Positions 1 through 8,111 of a DNA stretch of 64,000 nucleotides are shown here, one piece after another (position 1 is the stretch's first letter; every line of letters starts with the position of its first letter). Under the pieces are notes generated by a model that worked only from the letters and a program-made list of their open reading frames with translations, did no database searches and was not told the origin of the DNA. Source of the DNA: Aliivibrio fischeri. GTDB lineage: Bacteria > Pseudomonadota > Gammaproteobacteria > Enterobacterales > Vibrionaceae. A program made the translations under genes and the position numbers. Location: the NCBI RefSeq assembly GCF_009727955.1, contig NZ_WOBR01000004.1, positions 559,724 through 623,723 of the forward strand, in the 5' to 3' direction.

Positions 1-167
1 CAGAAGAGCAGTCAAGTGTTACGGCTGAAATTAGTCGAAATACAGAAGGGGTGCAAGAAGTAGCAAACCAAATGGCGTATGAGGCAGAGACCGCAGCATT
101 GCAGGCTGAGTCATTAAAATCGTTAGCTGATTCATTAGAAGAAGAAATTAAACGATATAAACTGTAA
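1..167 (+). CDS. methyl-accepting chemotaxis protein, C-terminal end (partial)
   Basis: The window opens inside a reading frame whose last 54 residues match the tail of a chemotaxis receptor: the conserved region with AEISRNTEGVQEVA, then an alanine- and glutamate-rich coiled coil ending in a basic tail. Such proteins sense ligands and control CheA kinase at the cell poles. The sensor part lies outside the window, so the ligand is unknown. A hairpin terminator follows the stop codon directly, so this is the last gene of its transcript. Family call is good; nothing can be said about specificity. Confidence 0.75.
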   Translation, partial: EEQSSVTAEISRNTEGVQEVANQMAYEAETAALQAESLKSLADSLEEEIKRYKL

Positions 168-183
168 CTTATTAATAAACAGT

Positions 184-213
184 AAAAAACCGTCCAAAAG
201 TGACGGTTTTTTT
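184..213 (+). terminator. rho-independent terminator after the chemotaxis receptor
   Basis: Stem AACCGTC / GACGGTT around a short loop, followed by a run of T residues, 17 bases after the receptor stop codon. Confidence 0.8.
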
Positions 214-408
214 ACGTCAAAAAAGTGTGATTTTGTTTCCAATGTTGTATAAGTCTGCACCTTGTGAAAAAACTTATGAAGTTTGTTTCGTATGCTATTC
301 CAAAAAAATAAACAATGTGTAAAATACGCCTCCTTATTTAGTAACACCTAATGTGTAATCTATCCCAGTGCATTGAAAAATCCATTCAATACGCTATTTA
401 GGACATCG

Positions 409-1572
409 ATGAAAAACGTATTAATTCCTTTTATTATTTCTTTAGCGACAGTCTCTTGTACGCCTATTTTTGATGGTAATTTCCAAAGACCTAACTCGAA
501 TTCATGCAATTGTGAGAGTGACACAACCAACTCGAACAATAGTGCAACTTCAAAGCCAGATTCTTGGAAACCTAGCACATCAAAACCAAATCAAAGCATT
601 GAAGAGCAATTAGAAAATCTTGCTAATCATGTTCATAAAACATGGGGAGATAAAGAGTTTCTAGAAGCGGGTAAGCATCGCTACGTAAAATATTTAGATG
701 GTTATAGAACTCGTGCACATATCGATTTTGATAAAGGCAAAATTTACGTTTCGACGATATCTCAATACCAACCAAAAGAAACGTTGAAGAAAGCGATCAT
801 CGGCACTGTATTAATGCCAGCAGACCCATCACATGTGGATTTGTTTAGTGATAAATCAATTCCGTTACGTGGCCGTCCATTCTTACTTGGTCAAATTAAA
901 GACCAAGAGAATAAAGACATTGAATGGCCATGGCGAGCAGGGCGTTATGCTGATTACTTAATCGAAAATAAGTTACAAACGAAAACCATTAAAAATGGTA
1001 AAGCGTATTATGTTGAGATCTCTATGGTTGATGACCATTTAGAGCAACGTGAATTTCAATATGCTGATTTAATTAAAAAAGCATCAAAAGAGTACGATAT
1101 TTCAATCGACTTAATCTATGCGATTATTCAGACAGAGAGCAGCTTTAACCCTTATGCTGTAAGTCATGCAGGGGCTTATGGTTTAATGCAAGTGATCCCA
1201 AAAACCGCAGGAGCGGATGTCTTTAAATTAGTTAAGAATAAGCCGGGGATCCCAACAAAAGAGTACTTGTTTAATCCGGCGCATAATATCGATACAGGTA
1301 CAGCGTATTTCTATATTTTGAAGAATCGTTATTTAAGAGACATCAAACACCCAACGAATAAGCATTACAGTATGATCTCGGCTTATAACGGTGGCTCTGG
1401 TGGCGTTTTCTCAACATTTGATCCAAGCAGAACTAAAGCTATTGATGAGATAAATAGCTTGCAACCAAATCAGCTTTATTGGGCGTTAACTAACAAACAT
1501 CCTAAGGCTGAAGCTCGTAGATATTTAGAAAAAGTGCTTAAATTTCAAAAAGAATTTAATGAGAAAAGTTAG
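409..1572 (+). CDS. mltC: membrane-bound lytic murein transglycosylase C (MltC)
   Basis: An outer-membrane lipoprotein that cleaves the MurNAc-GlcNAc bond of peptidoglycan to give 1,6-anhydro ends. I start at ATG 409, which has AGGA five bases upstream and gives a short lipoprotein signal ending in the lipobox TVSC; a TTG 36 bases earlier is the alternative. The N-terminal MltC domain (YVKYLDGYRTRAHIDFD and following) is followed by an SLT domain with catalytic Glu243 in QTESSFNPYAVS, then GLMQV and the AYNGG motif. Length (387 aa) and motif order fit MltC. An unconserved Ser/Asn/Pro-rich linker of about 40 residues follows the lipidated cysteine. Confidence 0.93.
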   Translation: MKNVLIPFIISLATVSCTPIFDGNFQRPNSNSCNCESDTTNSNNSATSKPDSWKPSTSKPNQSIEEQLENLANHVHKTWGDKEFLEAGKHRYVKYLDGYRTRAHIDFDKGKIYVSTISQYQPKETLKKAIIGTVLMPADPSHVDLFSDKSIPLRGRPFLLGQIKDQENKDIEWPWRAGRYADYLIENKLQTKTIKNGKAYYVEISMVDDHLEQREFQYADLIKKASKEYDISIDLIYAIIQTESSFNPYAVSHAGAYGLMQVIPKTAGADVFKLVKNKPGIPTKEYLFNPAHNIDTGTAYFYILKNRYLRDIKHPTNKHYSMISAYNGGSGGVFSTFDPSRTKAIDEINSLQPNQLYWALTNKHPKAEARRYLEKVLKFQKEFNEKS

Positions 1573-1687
1573 ATAAATTTTATTGATTGATAGGTGCAAT
1601 AAATTCCATTATACATTTGCAGAGTGCTTTGTTAGTGTGCGTTTTTTGCACTTATTTGTGTTTATTGATTGTTATGGTGTATGCAAA

Positions 1688-3805
1688 TTGAAACGAATTT
1701 TCGTTTTTATCATGTGTGTTTTTTCTTCATTTGTTTCTTCAATGAATTTAACAGAGGAAGAGCAAGTATGGATACAAAACAATAAAAATTTTGTGTTTTA
1801 TAACAATGATTATAATTCAAGATTATTTTTTATTGAGGATGGGACACCAAAAGGACTGTACAGCATCCTAATTCAAGATATTAACAAAAAACTCAATACA
1901 AACTTCCAACTAAAACTAAAAGACATTGATGATTTAAATGCAATGTTTGATCGTTTAGAGAGTGGGGCTTATTTAGATTTTGCTGATACAGAAAATCGAA
2001 AAGAAAACTATTTTTTTGTCCCAACGTTATATCGTGTTAGCACTAAAGTGTTTTTCAAAAATACGGATCAAATTATTGATCTTGTAAGCTTAAATAATAA
2101 GAAAATTGGCTTGGTTGAAGATTGGTTTTCTACGACGAATTTTATTGAACAATACTCTGACTCTATACAATATACGCCAGTAAAATTTGCGGATGTTAAT
2201 TCACTGATAAACGCTCTTAATTCCGGAGAGGTTGATGCTTTTGTTGCTGATACACAAGAGATAACGGACAAAGCATTTCCGACATTAAACTTACCAAGGT
2301 TGAATAACTTATATACGTCATTTGCAATACCAAAATCGCAATCTGAATTGTATAGCATATTAGTAAAATACTTTATTGAGTTGAAATCTGAAGAAGTAAA
2401 AGCGTTTGTTAAAAAATCCCGTGAAGATTACTTTTTGTATCTTTTTAAAGGGAGTAATGAACTTAAAGGAGCAAGCGTCAGTGTTGGTTATGGCGTTAAT
2501 GAGTTTCCTGCAAGCTACTTAGTTAATGAAGAGTATCACGGCATTGCACCAACGTTGTTCGACAGTATTAAGCGAATATTTAAAGATTCGGTCACCTTTA
2601 CTGGGCCAAGTGTTGGTGAGTGTAAAGATTATGATGTTTTACTTTCGACATTTGAAAATGAGTGCATCACTGATAAATATTTTCTAACAAAGCCGTATTA
2701 CAGTTTTGAATTGTCTGTATTTAATAAGTTGGAAGGTAATTTCATATCTCGTATTGCAGATATAAACTACTCGACGGTAGGGATGTTAAAAAACGCTTAT
2801 TATTACGACTATATAAAAAACAACACATTAAATGTGAAAATGGTCTTTTTTGATACCTTTGAAGAGATCATTGAAGCAATAGATGACGGACGTGTTGATT
2901 ATGCTTTTGGTGACCAACGTTTATTAATGAATCATACAATCAACCATGACATGTATGATTTAAAAACCGCAGGAACCTTAACCAAAACATTCTCTGTGTA
3001 TATCGCAGTAAAGAAAGAGCATGAAGCGCTATTTAATGCCATTAATTTGATATCAACATCATCAGATAATGAACGTTTGATTAAAAACATCTATATCAAT
3101 GAGAATGAAAAGTATCAGAAAGATGATTTCTGGCTACTAATCGCAGTTTTACTTGTCAGCTTATTTATCATTGGCGTGTTGATAACTCGAGTTTATATAG
3201 AGAAAAAAGCACAAGCTCGTCTTTTAAGAATGAACGAATCATTGATTGGTTCATTGGAGATGGCCTCGTTATACAGTGATGAAGAAACCAGTGAGCATAA
3301 CAAGCGAATCAACGTATATTCTGAGCATCTTTCTAATTTATTGAAAATGCCAAGCTCGTTTGTAGAAGAAATTCGTATGATTGCTTCGCTGCATGACATT
3401 GGAAAGATTGGTATACCTCATTACATATTGAAGAAACCGGGAAAACTGGATTCTGATGAATTCGACGTAATGAAAAAACACGTAAACATTGGTTATGAGA
3501 TTATCAAGAATACTGACTTGAGTTTGATAACTAAAAATATCGTGCTTTATCATCATGAAAAATGGAACGGTAAAGGGTATTTGAGTTTAGTGGGTGAAGA
3601 GATACCGATTGAAGCTCGAATTGTAAGTATTGTGGATGTGTATGACGCATTACGACAAAAGCGTATTTACAAAGAAGGTTTTACTCATGAAGTGGCGATT
3701 AAGATCATTGAAGAAGAAAAGGGAGTTTCTTTCGACCCTAAGATTGTCGATATATTCTTACAGCATCATGAAGAGTTCAGAGCTATTTTTGAGAATAATC
3801 AATAA
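1688..3805 (+). CDS. membrane HD-GYP domain protein with two periplasmic binding-protein domains
   Basis: Probable cyclic-di-GMP phosphodiesterase or sensor. From the TTG at 1688 the protein has a signal or anchor sequence, two tandem SBP-type solute-binding domains (about residues 25-470), one membrane helix near 480-500 and a cytoplasmic HD-GYP domain. The HD signature HDIGKIGIP (H569-D570) and the HHEKWNGKGY segment (622-631) are present. However, the proline of the GYP triad is replaced: the sequence reads GYL at 630-632, and the loop after it is short. Other metal-ligand positions look intact. Start is uncertain (TTG 1583 and ATG 1712 are possible). Activity against c-di-GMP is inferred from the family only. 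Confidence 0.8.
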   Translation: MKRIFVFIMCVFSSFVSSMNLTEEEQVWIQNNKNFVFYNNDYNSRLFFIEDGTPKGLYSILIQDINKKLNTNFQLKLKDIDDLNAMFDRLESGAYLDFADTENRKENYFFVPTLYRVSTKVFFKNTDQIIDLVSLNNKKIGLVEDWFSTTNFIEQYSDSIQYTPVKFADVNSLINALNSGEVDAFVADTQEITDKAFPTLNLPRLNNLYTSFAIPKSQSELYSILVKYFIELKSEEVKAFVKKSREDYFLYLFKGSNELKGASVSVGYGVNEFPASYLVNEEYHGIAPTLFDSIKRIFKDSVTFTGPSVGECKDYDVLLSTFENECITDKYFLTKPYYSFELSVFNKLEGNFISRIADINYSTVGMLKNAYYYDYIKNNTLNVKMVFFDTFEEIIEAIDDGRVDYAFGDQRLLMNHTINHDMYDLKTAGTLTKTFSVYIAVKKEHEALFNAINLISTSSDNERLIKNIYINENEKYQKDDFWLLIAVLLVSLFIIGVLITRVYIEKKAQARLLRMNESLIGSLEMASLYSDEETSEHNKRINVYSEHLSNLLKMPSSFVEEIRMIASLHDIGKIGIPHYILKKPGKLDSDEFDVMKKHVNIGYEIIKNTDLSLITKNIVLYHHEKWNGKGYLSLVGEEIPIEARIVSIVDVYDALRQKRIYKEGFTHEVAIKIIEEEKGVSFDPKIVDIFLQHHEEFRAIFENNQ

Positions 3806-3842
3806 GAGCAGGGACTAGTTTTTAGGGACTAGGGGCGAGTAA
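3806..3842. repeat. left arm of an imperfect inverted repeat (GGGACTAGGGGC type)
   Basis: Contains AGGGACTA and TTAGGGACTAGGGGC blocks followed by GAGTAA. The same blocks occur in reverse complement at 4218-4297, so the small gene between them is bracketed. This type of CTAGTCCCTAG sequence is a frequent intergenic repeat in vibrios (recollection, not checked). Confidence 0.6.
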
Positions 3843-3916
3843 TAACTACAGTCTTGAAGTTAATACCAGATTCCCAAAAATTATTGAATTTATAAATTGT
3901 ATTGGATGTATCCGGA

Positions 3917-4210
3917 ATGAAAAAGTTAATTGTAACTCTAGCCTTGATTAGTTGTTCATCACAGGCAAATGATAATTTAGTAAATAGGAAGTTTCGTTGT
4001 AATGGTGAACAAGATTTAATAAAAATTCATAATGTTGTTGAAACAATAGAGGTTAATATACAAGATCCTCTTACATTCGAATATGAAGATCAAAATGGAA
4101 CAAATTATACATATACACCCTATCTTAGAACATTACATATAGAAAGTTGGAAGTCTGGTAAAGCTAATTTGGATATAACAATTAATGAATGTCGCTTACT
4201 GAGTAACTAA
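3917..4210 (+). CDS. small secreted protein or lipoprotein of unknown function
   Basis: A 97-residue protein not recognised as a known family. ATG 3917 gives an N-terminal signal (MKKLIVTLALISC) that fits a lipoprotein lipobox (LISC), although cleavage after SSQA by signal peptidase I is also possible. The mature part is polar, rich in Asn, Thr and Tyr, with two cysteines that could form a disulfide. The ribosome site is weak. The gene stands alone between two inverted copies of a GGGACTAGGGGC-type repeat, and its low GC suggests it may be an acquired or fast-evolving insert between the HD-GYP gene and fdhD. Confidence 0.5.
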   Translation: MKKLIVTLALISCSSQANDNLVNRKFRCNGEQDLIKIHNVVETIEVNIQDPLTFEYEDQNGTNYTYTPYLRTLHIESWKSGKANLDITINECRLLSN

Positions 4211-4217
4211 TAAACTG

Positions 4218-4297
4218 AAGGACGAGTAACTGCTTTTAGCTCTCACTCGTCCCTGCTTTTCCTAGCCCCTAGTCCCTAGCTTTTAGTCCCTAAGCTC
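4218..4297. repeat. right arm of the inverted repeat, with internal hairpin
   Basis: Reverse-complement copy of the blocks at 3806-3842. It also contains its own hairpin GACGAGT...ACTCGTC (4221-4251). It lies between convergent genes (small lipoprotein, fdhD) and could work as a transcription stop for both, though there is no clean T-run. Confidence 0.55.
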
Positions 4298-4300
4298 TAC

Positions 4301-5122
4301 TTAACCTTTCACATCAAAATTGATTTTTTCATGTCCAGCAAACACTTGGAAACGCTTACCTTTTGCTCGAGCAATAATGGTAATGCCAAATTTTTGAGCT
4401 AAGTCTAATCCCATTTGAGTTACACCAGAGCGTGAAAGTAAAACAGGAATGCCCATTTGAGCGACTTTAATCACCATTTCTGACGTTAAACGGCCTGTGG
4501 TGTAAAAGAGTTTGTCATCACCTGCTTCTTGTTTTAACCACAGCTCACCAGCTAACGTATCAACCGCGTTATGACGACCTACATCTTCCACAAATGAAAG
4601 CACTTTATTGTCTTTGCACACTGCACAGCCATGCACAGCACCTGCTGCTTTGTAAGTATCATTGTGATATGTCAGCGCTTCTAATGATTCGTAAAGATCA
4701 GATTGGTTAATCGTCACTTGTGGTACTTGATAGTTTTCAAGTTGCTTCATTACGTTGCCGTACATGGTGCCTTGACCACAACCTGAAGTAACCGTCTTTT
4801 TCTTCAAGTTTTCTTTAACGTGTTCAGTGGTTTCTTTCGTATTTACAGCAGCCGTTTTGGTTTCCCAATCAATAATCACCGATTCTAAAAGAGAAGCATC
4901 AGTAACAAAATGTTGGTTCTTTAAGTACCCTAAAACCAACTCAGCAGGGCGAGCGCCAAGGGTCATTAATGTTACGACTTCTTGCCAATTCAGCATTACG
5001 GTTAAAGGTTGTTCACATGCGATCTCTTTTGTTAGCTTTTCACCATATTCATCATAAACATCAACAGAAATGGTTTGTTTTGGTACAGTGCCAGTAGTAA
5101 TTATTTTAGGTGATTGGCTCAA
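4301..5122 (-). CDS. fdhD: formate dehydrogenase accessory sulfurtransferase FdhD
   Basis: FdhD passes sulfur from a cysteine desulfurase to the molybdenum cofactor of formate dehydrogenase, which is required for activity. Family motifs are clear: EQPLTVMLN, SGCGQGTMYG, and EDVGRHNAVD near residue 180. The E. coli protein has a GCGVCG loop whose two cysteines carry sulfur; here the loop has only the first (Cys115), while a CxxC (GCAVC, Cys166 and Cys169) sits where E. coli has TGCTHAAA. I prefer the TTG at 5122, preceded by GGAG; a TTG four codons earlier has no good ribosome site. It is transcribed away from the fdh genes it serves. Confidence 0.9.
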   Translation of the reverse strand: MSQSPKIITTGTVPKQTISVDVYDEYGEKLTKEIACEQPLTVMLNWQEVVTLMTLGARPAELVLGYLKNQHFVTDASLLESVIIDWETKTAAVNTKETTEHVKENLKKKTVTSGCGQGTMYGNVMKQLENYQVPQVTINQSDLYESLEALTYHNDTYKAAGAVHGCAVCKDNKVLSFVEDVGRHNAVDTLAGELWLKQEAGDDKLFYTTGRLTSEMVIKVAQMGIPVLLSRSGVTQMGLDLAQKFGITIIARAKGKRFQVFAGHEKINFDVKG

Positions 5123-5205
5123 AGTAAGCTCCAAATGAATGAGATTTGATTATTTATCTAGGTTAGGCAAATTTTATACCATAGAGTAAAAAAAGAAAGC
5201 GTGGT

Positions 5206-5221
5206 TGGTACAAGCTTTGCT
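5206..5221 (+). promoter_or_regulatory. predicted sigma-54 promoter for the DUF3305-DUF3306 genes
   Basis: TGGTAC-N5-TTGCT matches the -24/-12 consensus TGGYAC-N5-TTGCW at every defined position. Transcription would start near 5233, about 37 bases before the GTG of the DUF3305 gene. A second match lies ahead of the main fdh operon. Confidence 0.65.
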
Positions 5222-5269
5222 TTAGAGTATAAATAGCAATACAAAACTTCATCAAAAGAAGGATAACTT

Positions 5270-5728
5270 GTGGAACAGAAAACAGAAAACAAATGGCCAT
5301 TACAATTTGAAGTGATTGAAGAAATCAAACAGGTTGGCCGTTGGAGTGCACCATCATGGCGACTTGGTGATATTCATCTTTATGAGAAGGTAAATGAGAC
5401 ACAAGATAATGTTTCACTGTTTGAGCGTGATTTAGAAATTTTCCGCGATGAAAGAACGGATTATCGTTTCAATCTAAGCTCACAAGATCCTAAATTGTTC
5501 TTTGCTTTTGAAAACGATAATGATCAACTAACACCAGTTATGATCACCGCATCACAAAGCATGATCGGACAATATATGGATGGTGATTATTTAGTGCTTT
5601 CAACAGCAATGCCGCTACCGATGCAAGCATGGTTAGAAGCTTATATTGGTAAACATGGCGAGTTATTAGAAGTTCGTAAGAAAAAACGTAAAGGTGCGGG
5701 GCGCGCAAGTGAGCAACTTCCTAAGTAG
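5270..5728 (+). CDS. DUF3305 family protein of formate dehydrogenase loci
   Basis: A 152-residue cytoplasmic protein without signal peptide or membrane helix. It matches the DUF3305 family by its context and by the N-terminal pattern with VGRWSAPSWRL and the MPLPMQAWLEAYI stretch. The GTG start has AAGGA eight bases upstream. DUF3305 and DUF3306 genes habitually travel with Tat-exported formate dehydrogenases in proteobacteria; no biochemical role is known to me. The basic, lysine-rich C-terminus overlaps the start of the next gene by 20 bases, which implies translational coupling. An accessory or maturation role is an inference. Confidence 0.75.
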   Translation: MEQKTENKWPLQFEVIEEIKQVGRWSAPSWRLGDIHLYEKVNETQDNVSLFERDLEIFRDERTDYRFNLSSQDPKLFFAFENDNDQLTPVMITASQSMIGQYMDGDYLVLSTAMPLPMQAWLEAYIGKHGELLEVRKKKRKGAGRASEQLPK

Positions 5729-6227
5729 ATGGTCTTTAAGAAAACAAAAAGTTAAGCAGGGTGAAGAAGTCAGTGATGAGCCAGTATTAACTACTGAATC
5801 AGACACGATAGAAGATTCACAAGTCCTTGTTGAGCCTAGTGTTGCTGTTGAAAAAGAAAGCGAAACTGAGATAGAGCCTGAACTGCCTACCGAAGCAGAT
5901 TTAGTCACTATCACAGGCACAAGTAACGTCAGTCAATTTATGGCTGAAGGCGTAGATAAAAACTTGAAAAAAGCAGCACTGCGTAAGATGTTTTTGAATC
6001 CAGAATTTGCGATGGAAGATGAGCCAAACTACTCAACACCACCAAAATTGGACAGTGAAACAGCAAGCAAATTACGTGAATGGTTAGTTGAGCCTGAAGA
6101 AGAAAAAGAGGAGATTTCAGACGAAGAAATCGCTCTTGATACTGACGCTATAAATGAAAATGATAATGAATATCAATACGTTAATAGCGACGATATTGAC
6201 TCAAGTGAGACAAAAAAGACCATATAA
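5709..6227 (+). CDS. DUF3306 family protein of formate dehydrogenase loci
   Basis: A 172-residue, strongly acidic protein beginning MSNFLSRWSLRK from GTG 5709, the usual start of DUF3306 proteins. The middle segment (VSQFMAEGVDKNLKKAALRKMF) is the conserved part and looks helical; the C-terminal 50 residues are Glu/Asp-rich and probably disordered. It overlaps the DUF3305 gene and shares its transcript. The family has no assigned activity; the link with formate dehydrogenase rests on gene neighbourhood. A perfect inverted repeat follows the stop codon and could end this transcript or serve the next promoter. Confidence 0.75.
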   Translation: MSNFLSRWSLRKQKVKQGEEVSDEPVLTTESDTIEDSQVLVEPSVAVEKESETEIEPELPTEADLVTITGTSNVSQFMAEGVDKNLKKAALRKMFLNPEFAMEDEPNYSTPPKLDSETASKLREWLVEPEEEKEEISDEEIALDTDAINENDNEYQYVNSDDIDSSETKKTI

Positions 6228-6232
6228 AGAAT

Positions 6233-6269
6233 CGGGACATTTTGAACCAAGTTGAGACAAAATGTCCCG
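6233..6269. promoter_or_regulatory. perfect 12-bp inverted repeat upstream of the fdh promoter
   Basis: Arms CGGGACATTTTG and CAAAATGTCCCG separated by 13 bases. It lies about 80-115 bp upstream of the predicted -24/-12 element, the usual distance for an activator site of a sigma-54 enhancer-binding protein. It has no T-run, so a terminator role is less likely. Confidence 0.5.
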
Positions 6270-6348
6270 CATAAAAATAACTCCCGCCAAATAGTCTAAA
6301 TAATCATCAATTCAACCTATTAATATTTCTCATAATTAGCCATTAAGT

Positions 6349-6364
6349 TGGTACGGATATTGCG
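6349..6364 (+). promoter_or_regulatory. predicted sigma-54 promoter of the main fdh operon
   Basis: TGGTAC-N5-TTGCG, with the invariant GG and GC correctly spaced (the base after TTGC is G rather than A/T). Predicted start near 6376, about 55 bases before the ATG of the ferredoxin-like gene. Confidence 0.65.
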
Positions 6365-6430
6365 ATATAGAACCTATAAACCAGTCATAGAACTGAATAG
6401 GCCCGAATGGGGTCAAGAATAGGTGAAGCA

Positions 6431-8107
6431 ATGTTAACCCAATTTTTAGCACAATCAGAAACAACGAATGCCAAAGCGCGTAAGTTCGCTATTGAGCAAA
6501 CCGTTGAGTTAAACAACTTGATCCCGCCAACGGTGAGCTACGAAAGCCGTGGTAACTTGGTCATTATCGGGCCTACGAGCATCATTGTTGATGTAGCAGA
6601 GCAGTTCTCTGAATTAAACAGCATCACATTGGTATCGACAGAATCAGATACTCAAGATAAAAAAACGGACAAAACTGTTTATCACGCAAAAGAGGTCACT
6701 ATTAAAGGCTTCTTAGGTGCGTTCGATGTTGAGTGCGTGGTTAATGGCGAGCGTGTAAACCTTGCCAAAACAACCATCGGAAAAACCGCTTTTGATTTAG
6801 TTTTAGATATGAAACTAGATAGCGTGATGAAAGAACAAGTGCCAGTACCGGGTTACTACCCAGTAGGCCGTGGTTATCCAACACTTGCACAAGTGCTTGA
6901 TGAATTACCGGGTCTTGTTGGTACGTTTGATAAACCAAAATATTTCCGCTTAAACCCAGAGTTATGTGCACACAGTTCACGTGGCGTAAAAGGGTGTGAG
7001 CGTTGTGTTGATGCTTGTCCTGCTGGCGCATTAACCAGTGAAGGTTCAGATCAAACGGGGCACCACATCCAAATTAACCCATACCTTTGCCAAGGTGTTG
7101 GTACATGTGCAACCGCGTGTCCAACAGAAGCGATCAGCTACGCATTACCAGAAGCAGAGAAAACGCAAAACTTTGCAACTCGCTTATTAGCAAACTACAA
7201 AAAAGAGGGTGGAGAGACACCTATTATCGCTTTTTGTAGTGACCGCCATGAGAACTTCAATGTAATGGCACTTAAAACCATGCCAGACCATGTTATTCCA
7301 GTGGTTCTTGATGAATTATTATCAGTGGGTATTGATACATGGTTCTCTGCGTTAGTGAATGGCGCAGCGCAAGTTCTGTTTATTGCAAGTCGCAGAATGC
7401 CAGAAACCATTCAACGTGTACTAACACAAGAAGTGGAAATTGCTCAGGCATTGTTAACTCAATTAGGTTTAGATCCTCAACGAATCCAAGTGGTTTACAT
7501 GGAAGCGTTAAATGAGATGACACTGATTGATACGCCGTTATCTGTAATGGATGCACCATTAAAAGGTAACAAGCGTGAGCGTCTAATGGGGGCGTTGGAT
7601 CACCTTGCTGCCGACTCAAAAGCAAACCAAATTGAAATCACAGAGATCCAATCTCTACCATCACACGCACCATACGGAACAATCACTTGCGAAACTAAAG
7701 ATTGTACCTTGTGCATGGGTTGTGTCGCTGTGTGTCCAACACGTGCACTTCATAGTGATCCAGATTCACCAACACTGAAATTCATTGAGCAAGATTGTGT
7801 TCAATGTGGTCTTTGCGTAAGTGCTTGTCCAGAAAAAGTGTTAAGCATGAAAGTGCAAATGAACTGGAACCAAGAGACACGTCAAGAAACACAAATTGTG
7901 CATAAAGAAGACGCGGCATGCTGTATTAGCTGTGGTGCGCCTTTTGCTCCAGCATCAATGATTGAAATGCTACGCTCTAAGTTACAGGGTAACCCTCACT
8001 TCAACGATGAAGCATCAATTAAACGTCTATATATGTGTGAAGATTGTCGAGTTCGAGACATCTTTACCGATTTGTCTGCAAACCCTGAAAAACAGTTAAA
8101 GGTGTAA
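6431..8107 (+). CDS. large 4Fe-4S ferredoxin-type protein of the formate dehydrogenase locus
   Basis: A 558-residue soluble iron-sulfur protein. ATG 6431 follows AGGTGAAG and is preferred to the ATG 24 bases upstream. Layout: an N-terminal unassigned domain (1-170); a pair of 4Fe-4S motifs (from Cys179, with CERCVDACP and CATACP); a domain at about 263-365 resembling the MvhD/hydrogenase delta fold (AFCSDR, LDELLSVGIDTWFSAL, QVLFIA) but keeping only one cysteine; a second 4Fe-4S pair (418-470, CTLCMGCVAVCP and CVQCGLCVSACP); and a CxxC...CxxC zinc-ribbon-like tail (496-540). It opens the operon and may carry electrons or help load cofactors for the enzyme; the exact role is not known to me. 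Confidence 0.8.
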   Translation: MLTQFLAQSETTNAKARKFAIEQTVELNNLIPPTVSYESRGNLVIIGPTSIIVDVAEQFSELNSITLVSTESDTQDKKTDKTVYHAKEVTIKGFLGAFDVECVVNGERVNLAKTTIGKTAFDLVLDMKLDSVMKEQVPVPGYYPVGRGYPTLAQVLDELPGLVGTFDKPKYFRLNPELCAHSSRGVKGCERCVDACPAGALTSEGSDQTGHHIQINPYLCQGVGTCATACPTEAISYALPEAEKTQNFATRLLANYKKEGGETPIIAFCSDRHENFNVMALKTMPDHVIPVVLDELLSVGIDTWFSALVNGAAQVLFIASRRMPETIQRVLTQEVEIAQALLTQLGLDPQRIQVVYMEALNEMTLIDTPLSVMDAPLKGNKRERLMGALDHLAADSKANQIEITEIQSLPSHAPYGTITCETKDCTLCMGCVAVCPTRALHSDPDSPTLKFIEQDCVQCGLCVSACPEKVLSMKVQMNWNQETRQETQIVHKEDAACCISCGAPFAPASMIEMLRSKLQGNPHFNDEASIKRLYMCEDCRVRDIFTDLSANPEKQLKV

Positions 8108-8111
8108 TGGC

